64,000 nt of DNA from Hymenobacter lapidarius (GTDB taxonomy: Bacteria > Bacteroidota > Bacteroidia > Cytophagales > Hymenobacteraceae), in NCBI RefSeq assembly GCF_001816145.1, contig NZ_MDZB01000120.1, positions 62,001-126,000 on the forward strand, given 5' to 3'. The notes below the pieces were generated by a model. It made no database searches. It worked only from the letters and a program-made list of their open reading frames with translations, and was not told the DNA's origin. A program made the translations under genes and the position numbers. Below, one piece after another: positions 14,047-21,987 of this stretch. How positions within the stretch are numbered: position 1 is the first letter of the stretch; every line of letters starts with the position of its first letter.

Positions 14047-16176
14047 ATGCAAGTACCCCGTTTTAAGCTAGGATTGTACGCTACGGCGGCCCTGTTGGGG
14101 CTGGCTTCTTACTCCGTGTACCAGGGCACGCCCCCGCGCGACCAGGTGGTGCTGGGTACCATGCTGCAGGGCTTGAGCATGGCCCACTTCCAGCCCGAAA
14201 AGCTGGACGACCAGTTTTCGCAGCGCGTGTTCGACCTCTACCTCAAGCGGGTAGACGTGAACAAGCAGCTGCTGCTGGCGCCCGAAGTAGCGCAGCTGCG
14301 CCGCTTCCAGACCAAGATTGACGACCAGCTGAAAGCCGGCACCCACGAGTTTCTGGACGTGACCAGCCAGATACTGGCCAAGCGCACCCTCGAAATTCAG
14401 GTGCTGTACCGCCAGCTCCTGGCCCAGCCCTTCGACTTCACGGTGCAGGAAACCTGGGAAACCGACCCCACCAAGGCCGTATTCGCGGCTACGCCCGCCG
14501 CTCAGCGCGAGCAGTGGCGCAAGCTGCTGAAGTACCAGACCCTGGCCCAGCTCTCGGAGCTGATGGACGAGGAGGCGCGCAAAAAAGACAAGCCGTTGGC
14601 GGTCACCAAAGTAGGCGCGGCCGCCTCCACCACGTCGGAGCGCCTGCGCACGCCGGTGGAGCTGGAAGCCGCCGCCCGCAAGCGGGTGCTGAAGTACTAC
14701 GACGAGTCTTTTGCCGACCAGCTGCAGAACGATGCCGACGACCGGCTGGCCGAGTTTGCCAACGTCATTGCCAATACCTACGACCCGCACACTGAGTATT
14801 TTGCGCCCATCGTGCGCGACAACTTCGACATCGCCATGTCGGGCCGCCTGGAGGGCACCGGCGCCCAACTGCAGGAAGACGAAGGCAAGCTGAAAGTAAC
14901 GGACATCGTGGCCGGTTCGGCCTCGTTCCGGCAGGGCGAGCTGAAGGTGGGCGACGTGATTTTGCGCGTGGCCCAGGGCGCCGCCGAGCCGGTGAGCGTG
15001 GAGGGCATGCGCTTTGAGAAAGCCGTGAAGCTGATTCGCGGGCCCAAAGGCACCGAAGTGCGCCTGACGGTGCGCAAGCCCGACGGCGCCACCGTGGTCA
15101 TTCCCATTATCCGTGACGTGGTGGTGATTGAGGAAACCTACGCGCAGTCGGCCATCATCAAGCGCGACGGGCGCAACTACGGCTACATTCACCTGCCTGG
15201 TTTCTACGCCGATTTTGGCCGCAAAGGCGGCCGCAGCAGCGCAACCGACGTGAAAGCTGAGCTGGCCAAGCTGAGCAAGGAAAACGTGGCCGGCGTGGTC
15301 CTCGACCTGCGCTACAACGGCGGCGGCTCGCTGCAGGACGCCGTGGAAATGGGCGGCCTCTTCGTGCCCACCGGCCCCATGGTGCAGGTGAAAGACAACC
15401 GCAACCCCGCCGAAGCCCTGAGCGACACCGACCCGCAGGTGCAGTACGGCGGCCCGCTGGTGGTGCTCGTGAATAAGTACAGCGCCTCGGCTTCCGAGAT
15501 TCTGGCCGCGGCCATGCAGGACTACAAGCGCGGCGTGGTGATGGGCAGCACCACCTATGGCAAAGGCACGGTGCAGCAGGTGTTCGACCTCGACCGGGCC
15601 GTGTCGCCGGACCTGAAGGGCCTCAAGCCCCTCGGCTCGCTCAAGCTCACCCTGCAGAAATTCTACCGCGTGAACGGGGGCTCTACGCAGTTTAAGGGCG
15701 TGGTGCCCGACATCATGCTGCCCGATGCCCTCACGTCCTTCGCCAAGGGCGAGCAGGAAGCCGAATACGCCCTGAAATGGGATGAGATTGCACCCGCCAC
15801 CTACCAGCCCACCAATACGGTGACGTCGGTGGAGCAGCTACGGGCGGCCAGCGCCGCGCGGGTGGCCGCCAGCCCTGGCTTCCGCCTCATCATGGAGGCG
15901 GCCGACCGGGCCACCATCCGCCGCAAGCAAACCACGCTGTCGCTGAACCTGGCGGCCTACCGCGCCACCCAGCAGCAGGCCCGCGACGCCAACAAGCAGC
16001 AAACCGCCGCTCAAAACGCGCTGCCGTCCCTGGACGTGACCACGCTCACGGCCGATGCCCGCCCGGCTCCCGGCGACTCGGCCGTGGCCAAGCGCGCCGC
16101 CCGTTTCCTCAAGCCCCTGCGCAAAGACGCCGCCCTGGCCGAAGCCGTGGCCGTGCTCAACGACGGGCTGAAATAA
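14047..16176 (+). CDS. prc: Tail-specific (carboxy-terminal processing) protease, S41 family
   Basis: A 709-aa protein from the ATG at 14047; a longer upstream frame lacks a plausible start. The N-terminus (MQVPRFKLGLYATAALLGLASYSVYQG) is a signal sequence or anchor, placing the enzyme in the periplasm. The Prc-type N-terminal helical domain ends at DPHTEYFAP (about 245-255). A PDZ domain follows (LKVTDIVAGSASFRQGELKVGDVIL). The S41 catalytic domain has the Ser in NKYSASASEI (about 481) and the Lys in TYGKGTVQQ (about 504), the Ser-Lys dyad, then a Prc-type C-terminal helical domain. Such enzymes degrade or trim proteins from the C-terminus and affect envelope maintenance. It is a single-gene unit ended by the strong hairpin at 16193-16232. 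Confidence 0.93.
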   Translation: MQVPRFKLGLYATAALLGLASYSVYQGTPPRDQVVLGTMLQGLSMAHFQPEKLDDQFSQRVFDLYLKRVDVNKQLLLAPEVAQLRRFQTKIDDQLKAGTHEFLDVTSQILAKRTLEIQVLYRQLLAQPFDFTVQETWETDPTKAVFAATPAAQREQWRKLLKYQTLAQLSELMDEEARKKDKPLAVTKVGAAASTTSERLRTPVELEAAARKRVLKYYDESFADQLQNDADDRLAEFANVIANTYDPHTEYFAPIVRDNFDIAMSGRLEGTGAQLQEDEGKLKVTDIVAGSASFRQGELKVGDVILRVAQGAAEPVSVEGMRFEKAVKLIRGPKGTEVRLTVRKPDGATVVIPIIRDVVVIEETYAQSAIIKRDGRNYGYIHLPGFYADFGRKGGRSSATDVKAELAKLSKENVAGVVLDLRYNGGGSLQDAVEMGGLFVPTGPMVQVKDNRNPAEALSDTDPQVQYGGPLVVLVNKYSASASEILAAAMQDYKRGVVMGSTTYGKGTVQQVFDLDRAVSPDLKGLKPLGSLKLTLQKFYRVNGGSTQFKGVVPDIMLPDALTSFAKGEQEAEYALKWDEIAPATYQPTNTVTSVEQLRAASAARVAASPGFRLIMEAADRATIRRKQTTLSLNLAAYRATQQQARDANKQQTAAQNALPSLDVTTLTADARPAPGDSAVAKRAARFLKPLRKDAALAEAVAVLNDGLK

Positions 16177-16192
16177 CGAGAAATTGCAACCG

Positions 16193-16232
16193 CAAAACGC
16201 CCCTGTCGCTGGAAAGCGACAGGGGCGTTTTG
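16193..16232. terminator. Strong bidirectional terminator
   Basis: An 18-bp perfect stem CAAAACGCCCCTGTCGCT / its complement around a GGAA loop, with A-run and T-run at the two ends. It serves the protease on the left and the minus-strand lipoprotein remnants on the right. Confidence 0.92.
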
Positions 16233-16264
16233 CTTGGCAGATAGGGACGTGGCTTACTTCACCT

Positions 16265-16348
16265 TCACACCGGCACGGCCACGGGGCCTTTTTCTTTCTC
16301 GCAGCCGAAGAAGGCGAGCAGTAGCAGCACGGAAAGCAACAGGCGCAT
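16265..16348 (-). pseudogene. Internally deleted copy of the tandem lipoprotein gene
   Basis: The ATG at 16348 gives MRLLLSVLLLLAFFGCEKEK then GPVAVPV and a stop. The first 27 codons match the signal peptide, lipobox Cys and mature start of the copies at 16440 and 17215. Directly after, the sequence GTGAAGGTGAAGTAA matches the end (VEVK-stop) of those copies. The whole middle has been lost by fusing start to end. It could be mistaken for a small hydrophobic toxin gene. Confidence 0.75.
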
Positions 16349-16383
16349 AAAGAGAGGAGAATAACGGGACGGAAGATGGGAAA

Positions 16384-16413
16384 AAAGGCGCCGTTCGAGC
16401 GAACGGCGCCTTT
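16384..16413. terminator. Hairpin between lipoprotein copies
   Basis: A 14-bp perfect stem AAAGGCGCCGTTCG / complement with an AG loop. It is duplicated with the lipoprotein unit (second copy 17158-17189). Confidence 0.8.
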
Positions 16414-16439
16414 GCAAGGCTACGGGCCGGGCCGGCGGC

Positions 16440-17122
16440 TCACTTCACTTCCACGGTGAAGGTGCTTTGCTGCTCATAGATGTCTTGGTCCTCATGTATA
16501 CCCGGCTCAAGGGAGTAGGCCTTAGTGTGCTGGGCAAACAGGTCGAAATTGTTGGTCTTGCCTTGGTTGATAACGTAAAACGAGTCATCGAGCACAGCCT
16601 TTTGCTCCCGGCCTTCCGCGTCGGGCGGCAAGGAGATGAAGGGGAGAAACCGCCCCAAAGCCTTTGTGCCTTCGGTGGGCACAAAGAGCAGTGAAATGGA
16701 AGTCACGCCGGCTTGGGTGGGAACCAAGCCTATACGCGCCCGGTAGCGCCTACCATCGTGTACCAGTTCAAATGAGCCCGTAGAACCGCCGCCTATACTG
16801 GCTCGGCCGATACGTTCGACTAAACGAAACGTCCGTGCAGTGCCGGTTGGCTCTTGAGCAACTCCCGGTAACTGCTGAAAAAATAACCCAGACCGCAAAG
16901 CCACGTCTTGGGGCCGGACGCGAAACCGGCGTCCGCTGTGGCGGTCAAGCAACGAGTCGGAGCAGTTCATTTCCAACCAGAGTGTATCTCCGCGCTGCAT
17001 GGTGCGGGCGGTGGGGTGATAGTGACCCCCGGTAGGAAGCCTACCGGCACGGCCACGGGGCCTTTTTCTTTCTCGCAGCCGAAGAAGGAGAGCAGTAACG
17101 ACGAGGCAAGCAACAGGCGCAT
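16440..17122 (-). pseudogene. Small lipoprotein, frameshifted tandem copy
   Basis: Starts at 17122 with MRLLLASSLLLSFFGCEKEK, a lipoprotein signal with Cys16, and reads GPVAVPVGFLPGVTIT. At about 17012-17020 (the GGTGGGG run) one base is missing relative to the intact copy, which reads MPSARTMQRGDTLWL at this place. Reading resumes in the other frame with MQRGDTLWLEMNCSDSLLDR and continues to TFTVEVK at 16440. The mature protein would be about 210 residues, all beta-like, and probably anchored in the envelope. Function unknown. A homopolymer sequencing error is a real alternative to decay. Confidence 0.75.
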
Positions 17123-17157
17123 GATAGAAAATAGAAATACAGGACGGAAGATAGGCA

Positions 17158-17189
17158 AAAAGGCGCCGTTCGAGCGAACGGCGCCTTTT
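17158..17189. terminator. Hairpin between lipoprotein copies
   Basis: A 15-bp perfect stem AAAAGGCGCCGTTCG / complement with an AG loop, the twin of 16384-16413. On the minus strand it ends the intact lipoprotein transcript. Confidence 0.85.
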
Positions 17190-17214
17190 CGGGGCTACGG
17201 GCCGGGCCGGCGGC

Positions 17215-17910
17215 TCACTTCACTTCCACGGTGAAGGTGCTCTTTTGCTCGTAGATTATTTGTATCTGCGGAGTGCCGGGCTCTAGGGCAAAGGCGCGGG
17301 TGTGCTGGGCGAACAAGTCGAAGTTGTTGGCTTTGCCACCGTTGACAACGTAAAAAGAGTCATCCAGTACAGCCTTTTGCTCGCGTCCCTCGGCGTCCGT
17401 AGGTAGAGATATAAAGGGAAGGAACTGACCAAACGCCCGGGTATCGTCCACAGGAACCATTCTAACAACGATGGCCGTAATACCAGTTTGGGTCGGAATC
17501 AAGCCAATCCGAGCGCGGTAGCGACTACCGTCATATATCGGCTCAAAACTAGCGCTAAAGGAACCTTTTACTACAGCTCGCCCCACCTGCTCAACCAAGC
17601 GAAACGTTGGGGCGATGTTGGTTGGCAACCGACCAATACCTTCGAGTCGCTGGAATGCAATGTACGACCGCAAAGCCACATCTTGGGGCCGGACCCGAAA
17701 GCGCCGTCCGCTGTTCCTATCGAGCAGCGAGTCGGAACAGTTCATATCCAGCCAGAGCGTGTCGCCCCGCTGCATGGTGCGGGCGCTGGGCATGATGGTG
17801 ACCTCCGGCAGAAAACCCACGGGCACGGCCACGGGGCCCTTGGGCTTCTCACCACATTGCACCAGCGAAAGCAACAGACACAAGCCAATAATGTGGTTTA
17901 GGTGTATCAT
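17215..17910 (-). CDS. Lipoprotein of unknown function (intact tandem copy)
   Basis: A 231-aa protein from the ATG at 17910 (MIHLNHIIGLCLLLSLVQCGEK), with lipobox LVQC and lipidated Cys19. The mature part is beta-rich with conserved blocks shared by the frameshifted neighbour: MQRGDTLWLDMNCSDSLLDR, RRFRVRPQDVALRS, LPFISLPTDAEGREQKAVLD and a terminal FTVEVK. No catalytic motif is visible and no family is recognised. It starts 2 nt after the stop of the metallopeptidase gene, so the two form an operon and may act together at the cell surface. The gene, its signal peptide region and its terminator have been duplicated leftward at least twice. Confidence 0.75.
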   Translation of the reverse strand: MIHLNHIIGLCLLLSLVQCGEKPKGPVAVPVGFLPEVTIMPSARTMQRGDTLWLDMNCSDSLLDRNSGRRFRVRPQDVALRSYIAFQRLEGIGRLPTNIAPTFRLVEQVGRAVVKGSFSASFEPIYDGSRYRARIGLIPTQTGITAIVVRMVPVDDTRAFGQFLPFISLPTDAEGREQKAVLDDSFYVVNGGKANNFDLFAQHTRAFALEPGTPQIQIIYEQKSTFTVEVK

Positions 17911-17912
17911 GC

Positions 17913-19922
17913 TTACCAACGGTAAGATGTTACTAGCTGACCCACTTCAAAAGACTGCAAGCCGTTGGTCTGAGCATTTACCTTCGATTGGTAGCCTCGA
18001 ACGGAGACTACATCGGATTGTAAACCCCGAAATATGCTTACAGGGGTGTAGGCCGTTACATTGTCGATAACGCCTGTGGGTTCAGGTGTGTTATCGGTCA
18101 TATCGTGATACATTCCATAGACAAACCATCCTTGATTATAGGCTACTCCATTGACATCTGATGGGACTTGTTGATCCAAGTAGTCTAGAGCGTCACTAGC
18201 CCTAATTCCAGCGTTAGTACCTTGATACTTATTAATTGTGAACAGACGTTGCACGTACTCTCCCCAGCCTTCGCTGATGGCGATGCGGCCGGAGCCCGAG
18301 TCGGTTTTCTCCCCGTAGCCGTCGTGCTGCACGATGTGGGCGATGTACCCCGTCCAGAAGTCGTTGCCCACTTGGCCGTAGTGTTGGGCGTGGCCCAACT
18401 CGTGGTACAGCAGCGGCTGGAGCTGGTGGGAAGCTAGCGCGCCCTGGTCGCCGGAGTAGCGGATAGTGATATCGGGAAATTGCCGTTGGAGTACGGCCCG
18501 GAGCAGGGCGATGCTGCTGCCCGCCGCTCCCGACCCTATCAGCAGGTAATCGATTATCTGGCCAGAGTTGGGTGTGCCCGCCATCTTGCGGAGCATGGGC
18601 GCCGCTCCAGAGCCCCCACCATTGGATTTGGGGAAATAGGGAAAGAGCCACACGTTCAGGTTTTGGGGCGGGGCGGGCAGGCCGCGGGCGGCGGCAAAAG
18701 TCTGCTCGTCGGCTAGCGTATTGAAGAGCGTGGCGGCGGTCCAGGTCGAGGCACCTTTGCTTTCGCGCTTGTCCAGGCCGCCCTGGAAGCTGATGTCATA
18801 CAGCACCGTTTCCATTGATGTGCCCGAGTACGAGCCGAGCTCCGCGTTGATGGGCAGTACGGCTTGCCACACCCGCACGCCACTGATGATGCCCCGCGTG
18901 GTGGCTAGGCTGTTTTTAAACTCCAGGGAGAGCTTGGCCATGTTGGAGTAGCTGGTGCCGATGTAGAAGCCACCCTGGTTGTCGGTGAAGGTACTGCCGA
19001 ACTGGAACCACCGCCGCGATTCCACTTTCACGCCCCGCAGCGGCACCATGCCTAGGTCGGTGTCCTCCACCCGAACGGTGCCCCTGGGGTTGTAACGCCG
19101 GTGGCGGGCCTGGGCCCCGGCTAGCTTGCCTTCCATTACCTCGTCGGGGTTGCCGCTCAGGCGCATGGCTTCGTTGTAGAGCGCCAGCGGCGACACCCCG
19201 GCGTCTTTCAGCTTCTGGGTGGCCTTGGCCTGGTTTGTCAGCTTGCCTTTTTTGTTGGCCGAAGCCGTGCGGGCCACGGGGCACTGCAGGTAGCAATTAC
19301 ACGAGGGGTCGTACTGGGTCTGGCATTCGGCCGGGCCGGGGTCGGGGGCGGGCTCCCAGGGGTCCACGTCCTGGGCATCACCGTCCTCGGCGTTGAATAG
19401 GAACAGCTCCTGAATCTGCTCCCTCGGGATACCGGCCGGCAGCGGGGTGCCGGTGGGCACCACGGTGTAAATCCAGGCGATGTTTTCGGATTGGAAATCC
19501 ACGGTGGTGTTGGCGGCTACCGACTCGTCGAGCGGCTCCCAGGAGAGCCGGAGGCCGGCGTCTTCCAGGTCGGCCAACTGGTTGGTATTGTCGGCCTTAA
19601 AGCGCAGGTAGAGGTGCGTGGGCTGCACGGGGGTTGGGTCGGTGGGGGTTGGGTCGGAGGGAGGAGGGCACTCCAGGCAGTCGGAGGGCGATTCCGGCTC
19701 AACGGCGGACGATGACGACGCAGCGGTTCTGCCGCTGCCACGCTGCGGACGGGTGGTAGCCAGTGCCGCAGATTCTTTCTTCGGATTTTTCAGGCTCTTG
19801 TATGCCTGACGCATCAGCGCTACGGAGAAGGGGTTGACGCCGGTGGTTTGCCGGCGGGCATCCGAGACCGCCGTGATGCCCGTGGAGGAGGGCTCCAGCT
19901 CAGGCGGTTCGCAGCCGCTCAC
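17913..19922 (-). CDS. Lipoprotein zinc metallopeptidase-like protein, start disrupted by poly-G tract
   Basis: The open frame is 669 codons from a GTG at 19922, but that start lies inside the lipoprotein signal. Reading upstream in the same frame gives PLLRRALRSPLALALLAVFS then LVSGCEPPE, a textbook signal peptide with lipobox VSGC, preceded by an 18-C run and then ATG AAG TCT ACC (ATG at 20014). With 18 bases the ATG is out of frame; 16 or 19 would put it in frame. The protein has a carboxypeptidase-regulatory-like segment (RVEDTDLGMVPLRGVKVESR, GGFYIGTSYS) and a gluzincin zinc site: LLYHELGHAQHYGQ (HExxH) with a downstream third ligand in ISEGWGEYVQ. It is probably surface exposed. Substrate unknown. 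Confidence 0.75.
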   Translation of the reverse strand: MSGCEPPELEPSSTGITAVSDARRQTTGVNPFSVALMRQAYKSLKNPKKESAALATTRPQRGSGRTAASSSSAVEPESPSDCLECPPPSDPTPTDPTPVQPTHLYLRFKADNTNQLADLEDAGLRLSWEPLDESVAANTTVDFQSENIAWIYTVVPTGTPLPAGIPREQIQELFLFNAEDGDAQDVDPWEPAPDPGPAECQTQYDPSCNCYLQCPVARTASANKKGKLTNQAKATQKLKDAGVSPLALYNEAMRLSGNPDEVMEGKLAGAQARHRRYNPRGTVRVEDTDLGMVPLRGVKVESRRWFQFGSTFTDNQGGFYIGTSYSNMAKLSLEFKNSLATTRGIISGVRVWQAVLPINAELGSYSGTSMETVLYDISFQGGLDKRESKGASTWTAATLFNTLADEQTFAAARGLPAPPQNLNVWLFPYFPKSNGGGSGAAPMLRKMAGTPNSGQIIDYLLIGSGAAGSSIALLRAVLQRQFPDITIRYSGDQGALASHQLQPLLYHELGHAQHYGQVGNDFWTGYIAHIVQHDGYGEKTDSGSGRIAISEGWGEYVQRLFTINKYQGTNAGIRASDALDYLDQQVPSDVNGVAYNQGWFVYGMYHDMTDNTPEPTGVIDNVTAYTPVSIFRGLQSDVVSVRGYQSKVNAQTNGLQSFEVGQLVTSYRW

Positions 19923-19986
19923 CAGCGAGAAAACCGCCAGCAGGGCTAACGCCAGCGGTGAGCGGAGCGCGCGCCGAAGTAACGGC

Positions 19987-20004
19987 GGGGGGGGGGGGGG
20001 GGGG
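19987..20004. repeat. 18-G homopolymer in lipoprotein start region
   Basis: Eighteen consecutive Gs on the plus strand (Cs in the coding strand) lie between the ATG and the signal peptide of the metallopeptidase gene. Tract length sets the frame, as in slipped-strand phase-variable surface genes. Confidence 0.85.
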
Positions 20005-20014
20005 TAGACTTCAT

Positions 20015-20403
20015 ACAGTCAAGCGTGGAGGGGTAGGTGGTAAAATGAACAAGGTGTAGAACAGTAGCGCAGGGAGCAATTGCTTCCAGTCGATGCGGGC
20101 AAAGCTAGACAGTCAGGGTAGCGCAGGAAAGGACATGTAGCGTGTTTTTTAGACATGCAAATATTTGAAATATTATAATAATAGTTATATAAAATAATAA
20201 TATAATTGAATATTTTTCCTTAAAAGTAGCGCTGGGAGCTTGTTTTCGCTCGAAAAAACAAGCGTTTTGTGACATTGGATGTAACCAGGCTGCATGGGAA
20301 GCTCAGCAGGAGGCTGATGTTGGTACCAGTTTACACCTGCACGAGTGGGTAGTCTAGAAATGAACCCACTGGCTCTTTCAACTCTGCAAGAGGCAAAGCC
20401 TGC
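20015..20403. other. AT-rich intergenic region
   Basis: No gene is supported. The segment 20150-20225 is very AT-rich (runs of TATA/AATA) and probably contains the promoter of the minus-strand metallopeptidase operon. An 8-bp stem GCTTGTTTT...AAAACAAGC (about 20238-20263) is the only hairpin I see. Confidence 0.5.
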
Positions 20404-21987
20404 CTACCGCCCCAGGCGCATGGTGGTGTCCAGCCGCTCGGTGCGGAGCAGGGCGCGGTACTGCTGGCGCAGGACGGCTTGTTCCTGGCGCTGCTCGCCC
20501 TTTTGGAAGAAGCGCACCTTGTACTTCTCACCGGGCGCGTCGCGCCGCAGGTTGATGTAGGTGAGCTTGCGGTCGGCGTTGCGTTTGGGCTCGCCTTCCT
20601 GGATGCGCTCCACGCGCTTGTTGTTGTTGCCAAACAGGGCCTGCAGAGGTTTTAGGCCCACAAACAGGTTGCTGCGGCCGTTCAGGCCGTAGCGGCCGCT
20701 CACTTCCAGGCTGCTGATGTTGCTGTTCAGGCGCAGGCCGGGAATAAGCAGCTGGCCATTGGTGAGAATGAACTGGCTGCTCACGGGCTCAAAAACCAGA
20801 TGGCTGCTGCGCTCGGCTTTGATAAACTTTAGGGCCTCCATCAGCACCTCCACGTTCAGCAGCTCCAGGTCGCGGAAATCGGTTTTGAGGTAGCCCACAG
20901 TAGTTTGCAGGTCGGGCAGAAACGTGGGCCCCAGGTTGGTGCGCAGGTCCACCACGCCGCGCAGGCTGCCGCGGATGTTGTCGCCGCCCAGCACGTTGAG
21001 GCCCATGGCACTGGCGGTGGCAAAAAGCGGCGAGAGCTGCAGGTTCTCCAGCTGCACCTGCGCCTGGGCGGGGTGATGCGCCCGGTCGGCGGTGCTGAGC
21101 ATTTGCCCCCGCAGGCTGATTCGGCCCTGGAAAGCATCAAAGGTGCAGTTGTCGAGCTGGGCCTCGCCCTCCAGCAAGCGCGACACCAGCCGAAACCGCG
21201 TGCCCCTGATGGCGGCGTAGCGCACCTCGTCGGCTTCCACCCGCAGCACCGCGCTCAGCACCCCGTTTGCCACCATGGACGTATTCTGCTGTGCTTCTTT
21301 GCGGGTGGCGCGCCGGGCCGCCCGGGCCTGGGTGCGGGCCGTGGGGGCCGCGCTGGCGGGGGTGGTCAGGCTGGCCACCAGGGCCAGCAGGCGCGGCACG
21401 TCCAGGGTGGCGTAGCGCAGGGTCACGTCGGCATCGGCGGCTACAAAGCGCAGGTTTTCCACCTGCACGGTTGCGGTGGCCTCCCCCTTGCCGCCTTCGG
21501 GCGTTCGGAAGCGCAGGACGGGCATTTGCAGGAGCTCCCCGGTCTTTTGCAGGCGCATTTGCACGTCGCGCAGGCTCTGGTCGCCGGGCAGCTGCACGTG
21601 GCCGATGTCGATGCTGAGCCGGCCGTTGGCGGCCAGCAGCAAGTCCCGCAGGGCGGGCATGGCCGCGCCTTTGCCTTTGGCGGGCGCAACCGGAGCCTCG
21701 GGCTTTCGGAGGTGGGCCACAAACTGCTCGTAGTCGAGTGTAGCGAAGCGAATACCCAGCTGGTACTGCACCGGCGCCACGCGGTTGTCGGGGTCGGTGG
21801 GCCATTCTACCTGGCCCTGCACGCGGCCGCCCCACACGCGGCCGGCCAGGTTGCGCAGCTGCACGCGCTGCCCGTCGTGGCGCACGGTCACGGCCAGGTC
21901 GTTCAGCGTGTCGGTGGCCAATAGCAGGCGCTGGCAGCGCAGGTCCACGTTCAGGAGCAGGCCCGGCGGAATCAGCTCGCTGCCCAA
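20404..21987 (-). CDS. AsmA-like protein, C-terminal part (split gene)
   Basis: The open frame is 527 codons from a TTG, but it begins mid-domain (LAATLGSELIPPGLLLNVDL), overlapping the preceding frame by 16 nt. The content is the repetitive beta sequence of AsmA proteins (LRNLAGRVWGGRVQGQVEWP) with a conserved C-terminal AsmA_2-like region: VVDLRTNLGPTFLPDLQTTV, LEVSGRYGLNGRSNLFVGLKP. Together with 21972-23678 it forms one gene of about 1090 codons. Such proteins span the periplasm and are thought to move phospholipid between membranes or assist outer-membrane assembly. The split is most simply a one-base loss near 22018-22025 (a GGGCCCCGGGC run); sequencing error is possible. Confidence 0.75.
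   Translation of the reverse strand: MGSELIPPGLLLNVDLRCQRLLLATDTLNDLAVTVRHDGQRVQLRNLAGRVWGGRVQGQVEWPTDPDNRVAPVQYQLGIRFATLDYEQFVAHLRKPEAPVAPAKGKGAAMPALRDLLLAANGRLSIDIGHVQLPGDQSLRDVQMRLQKTGELLQMPVLRFRTPEGGKGEATATVQVENLRFVAADADVTLRYATLDVPRLLALVASLTTPASAAPTARTQARAARRATRKEAQQNTSMVANGVLSAVLRVEADEVRYAAIRGTRFRLVSRLLEGEAQLDNCTFDAFQGRISLRGQMLSTADRAHHPAQAQVQLENLQLSPLFATASAMGLNVLGGDNIRGSLRGVVDLRTNLGPTFLPDLQTTVGYLKTDFRDLELLNVEVLMEALKFIKAERSSHLVFEPVSSQFILTNGQLLIPGLRLNSNISSLEVSGRYGLNGRSNLFVGLKPLQALFGNNNKRVERIQEGEPKRNADRKLTYINLRRDAPGEKYKVRFFQKGEQRQEQAVLRQQYRALLRTERLDTTMRLGR

Noticed and set aside
16265..16348. Small hydrophobic toxin peptide of a type I toxin-antitoxin pair
   Set aside because: The sequence is the signal peptide of the neighbouring lipoprotein fused to its last codons; it is a deletion remnant.
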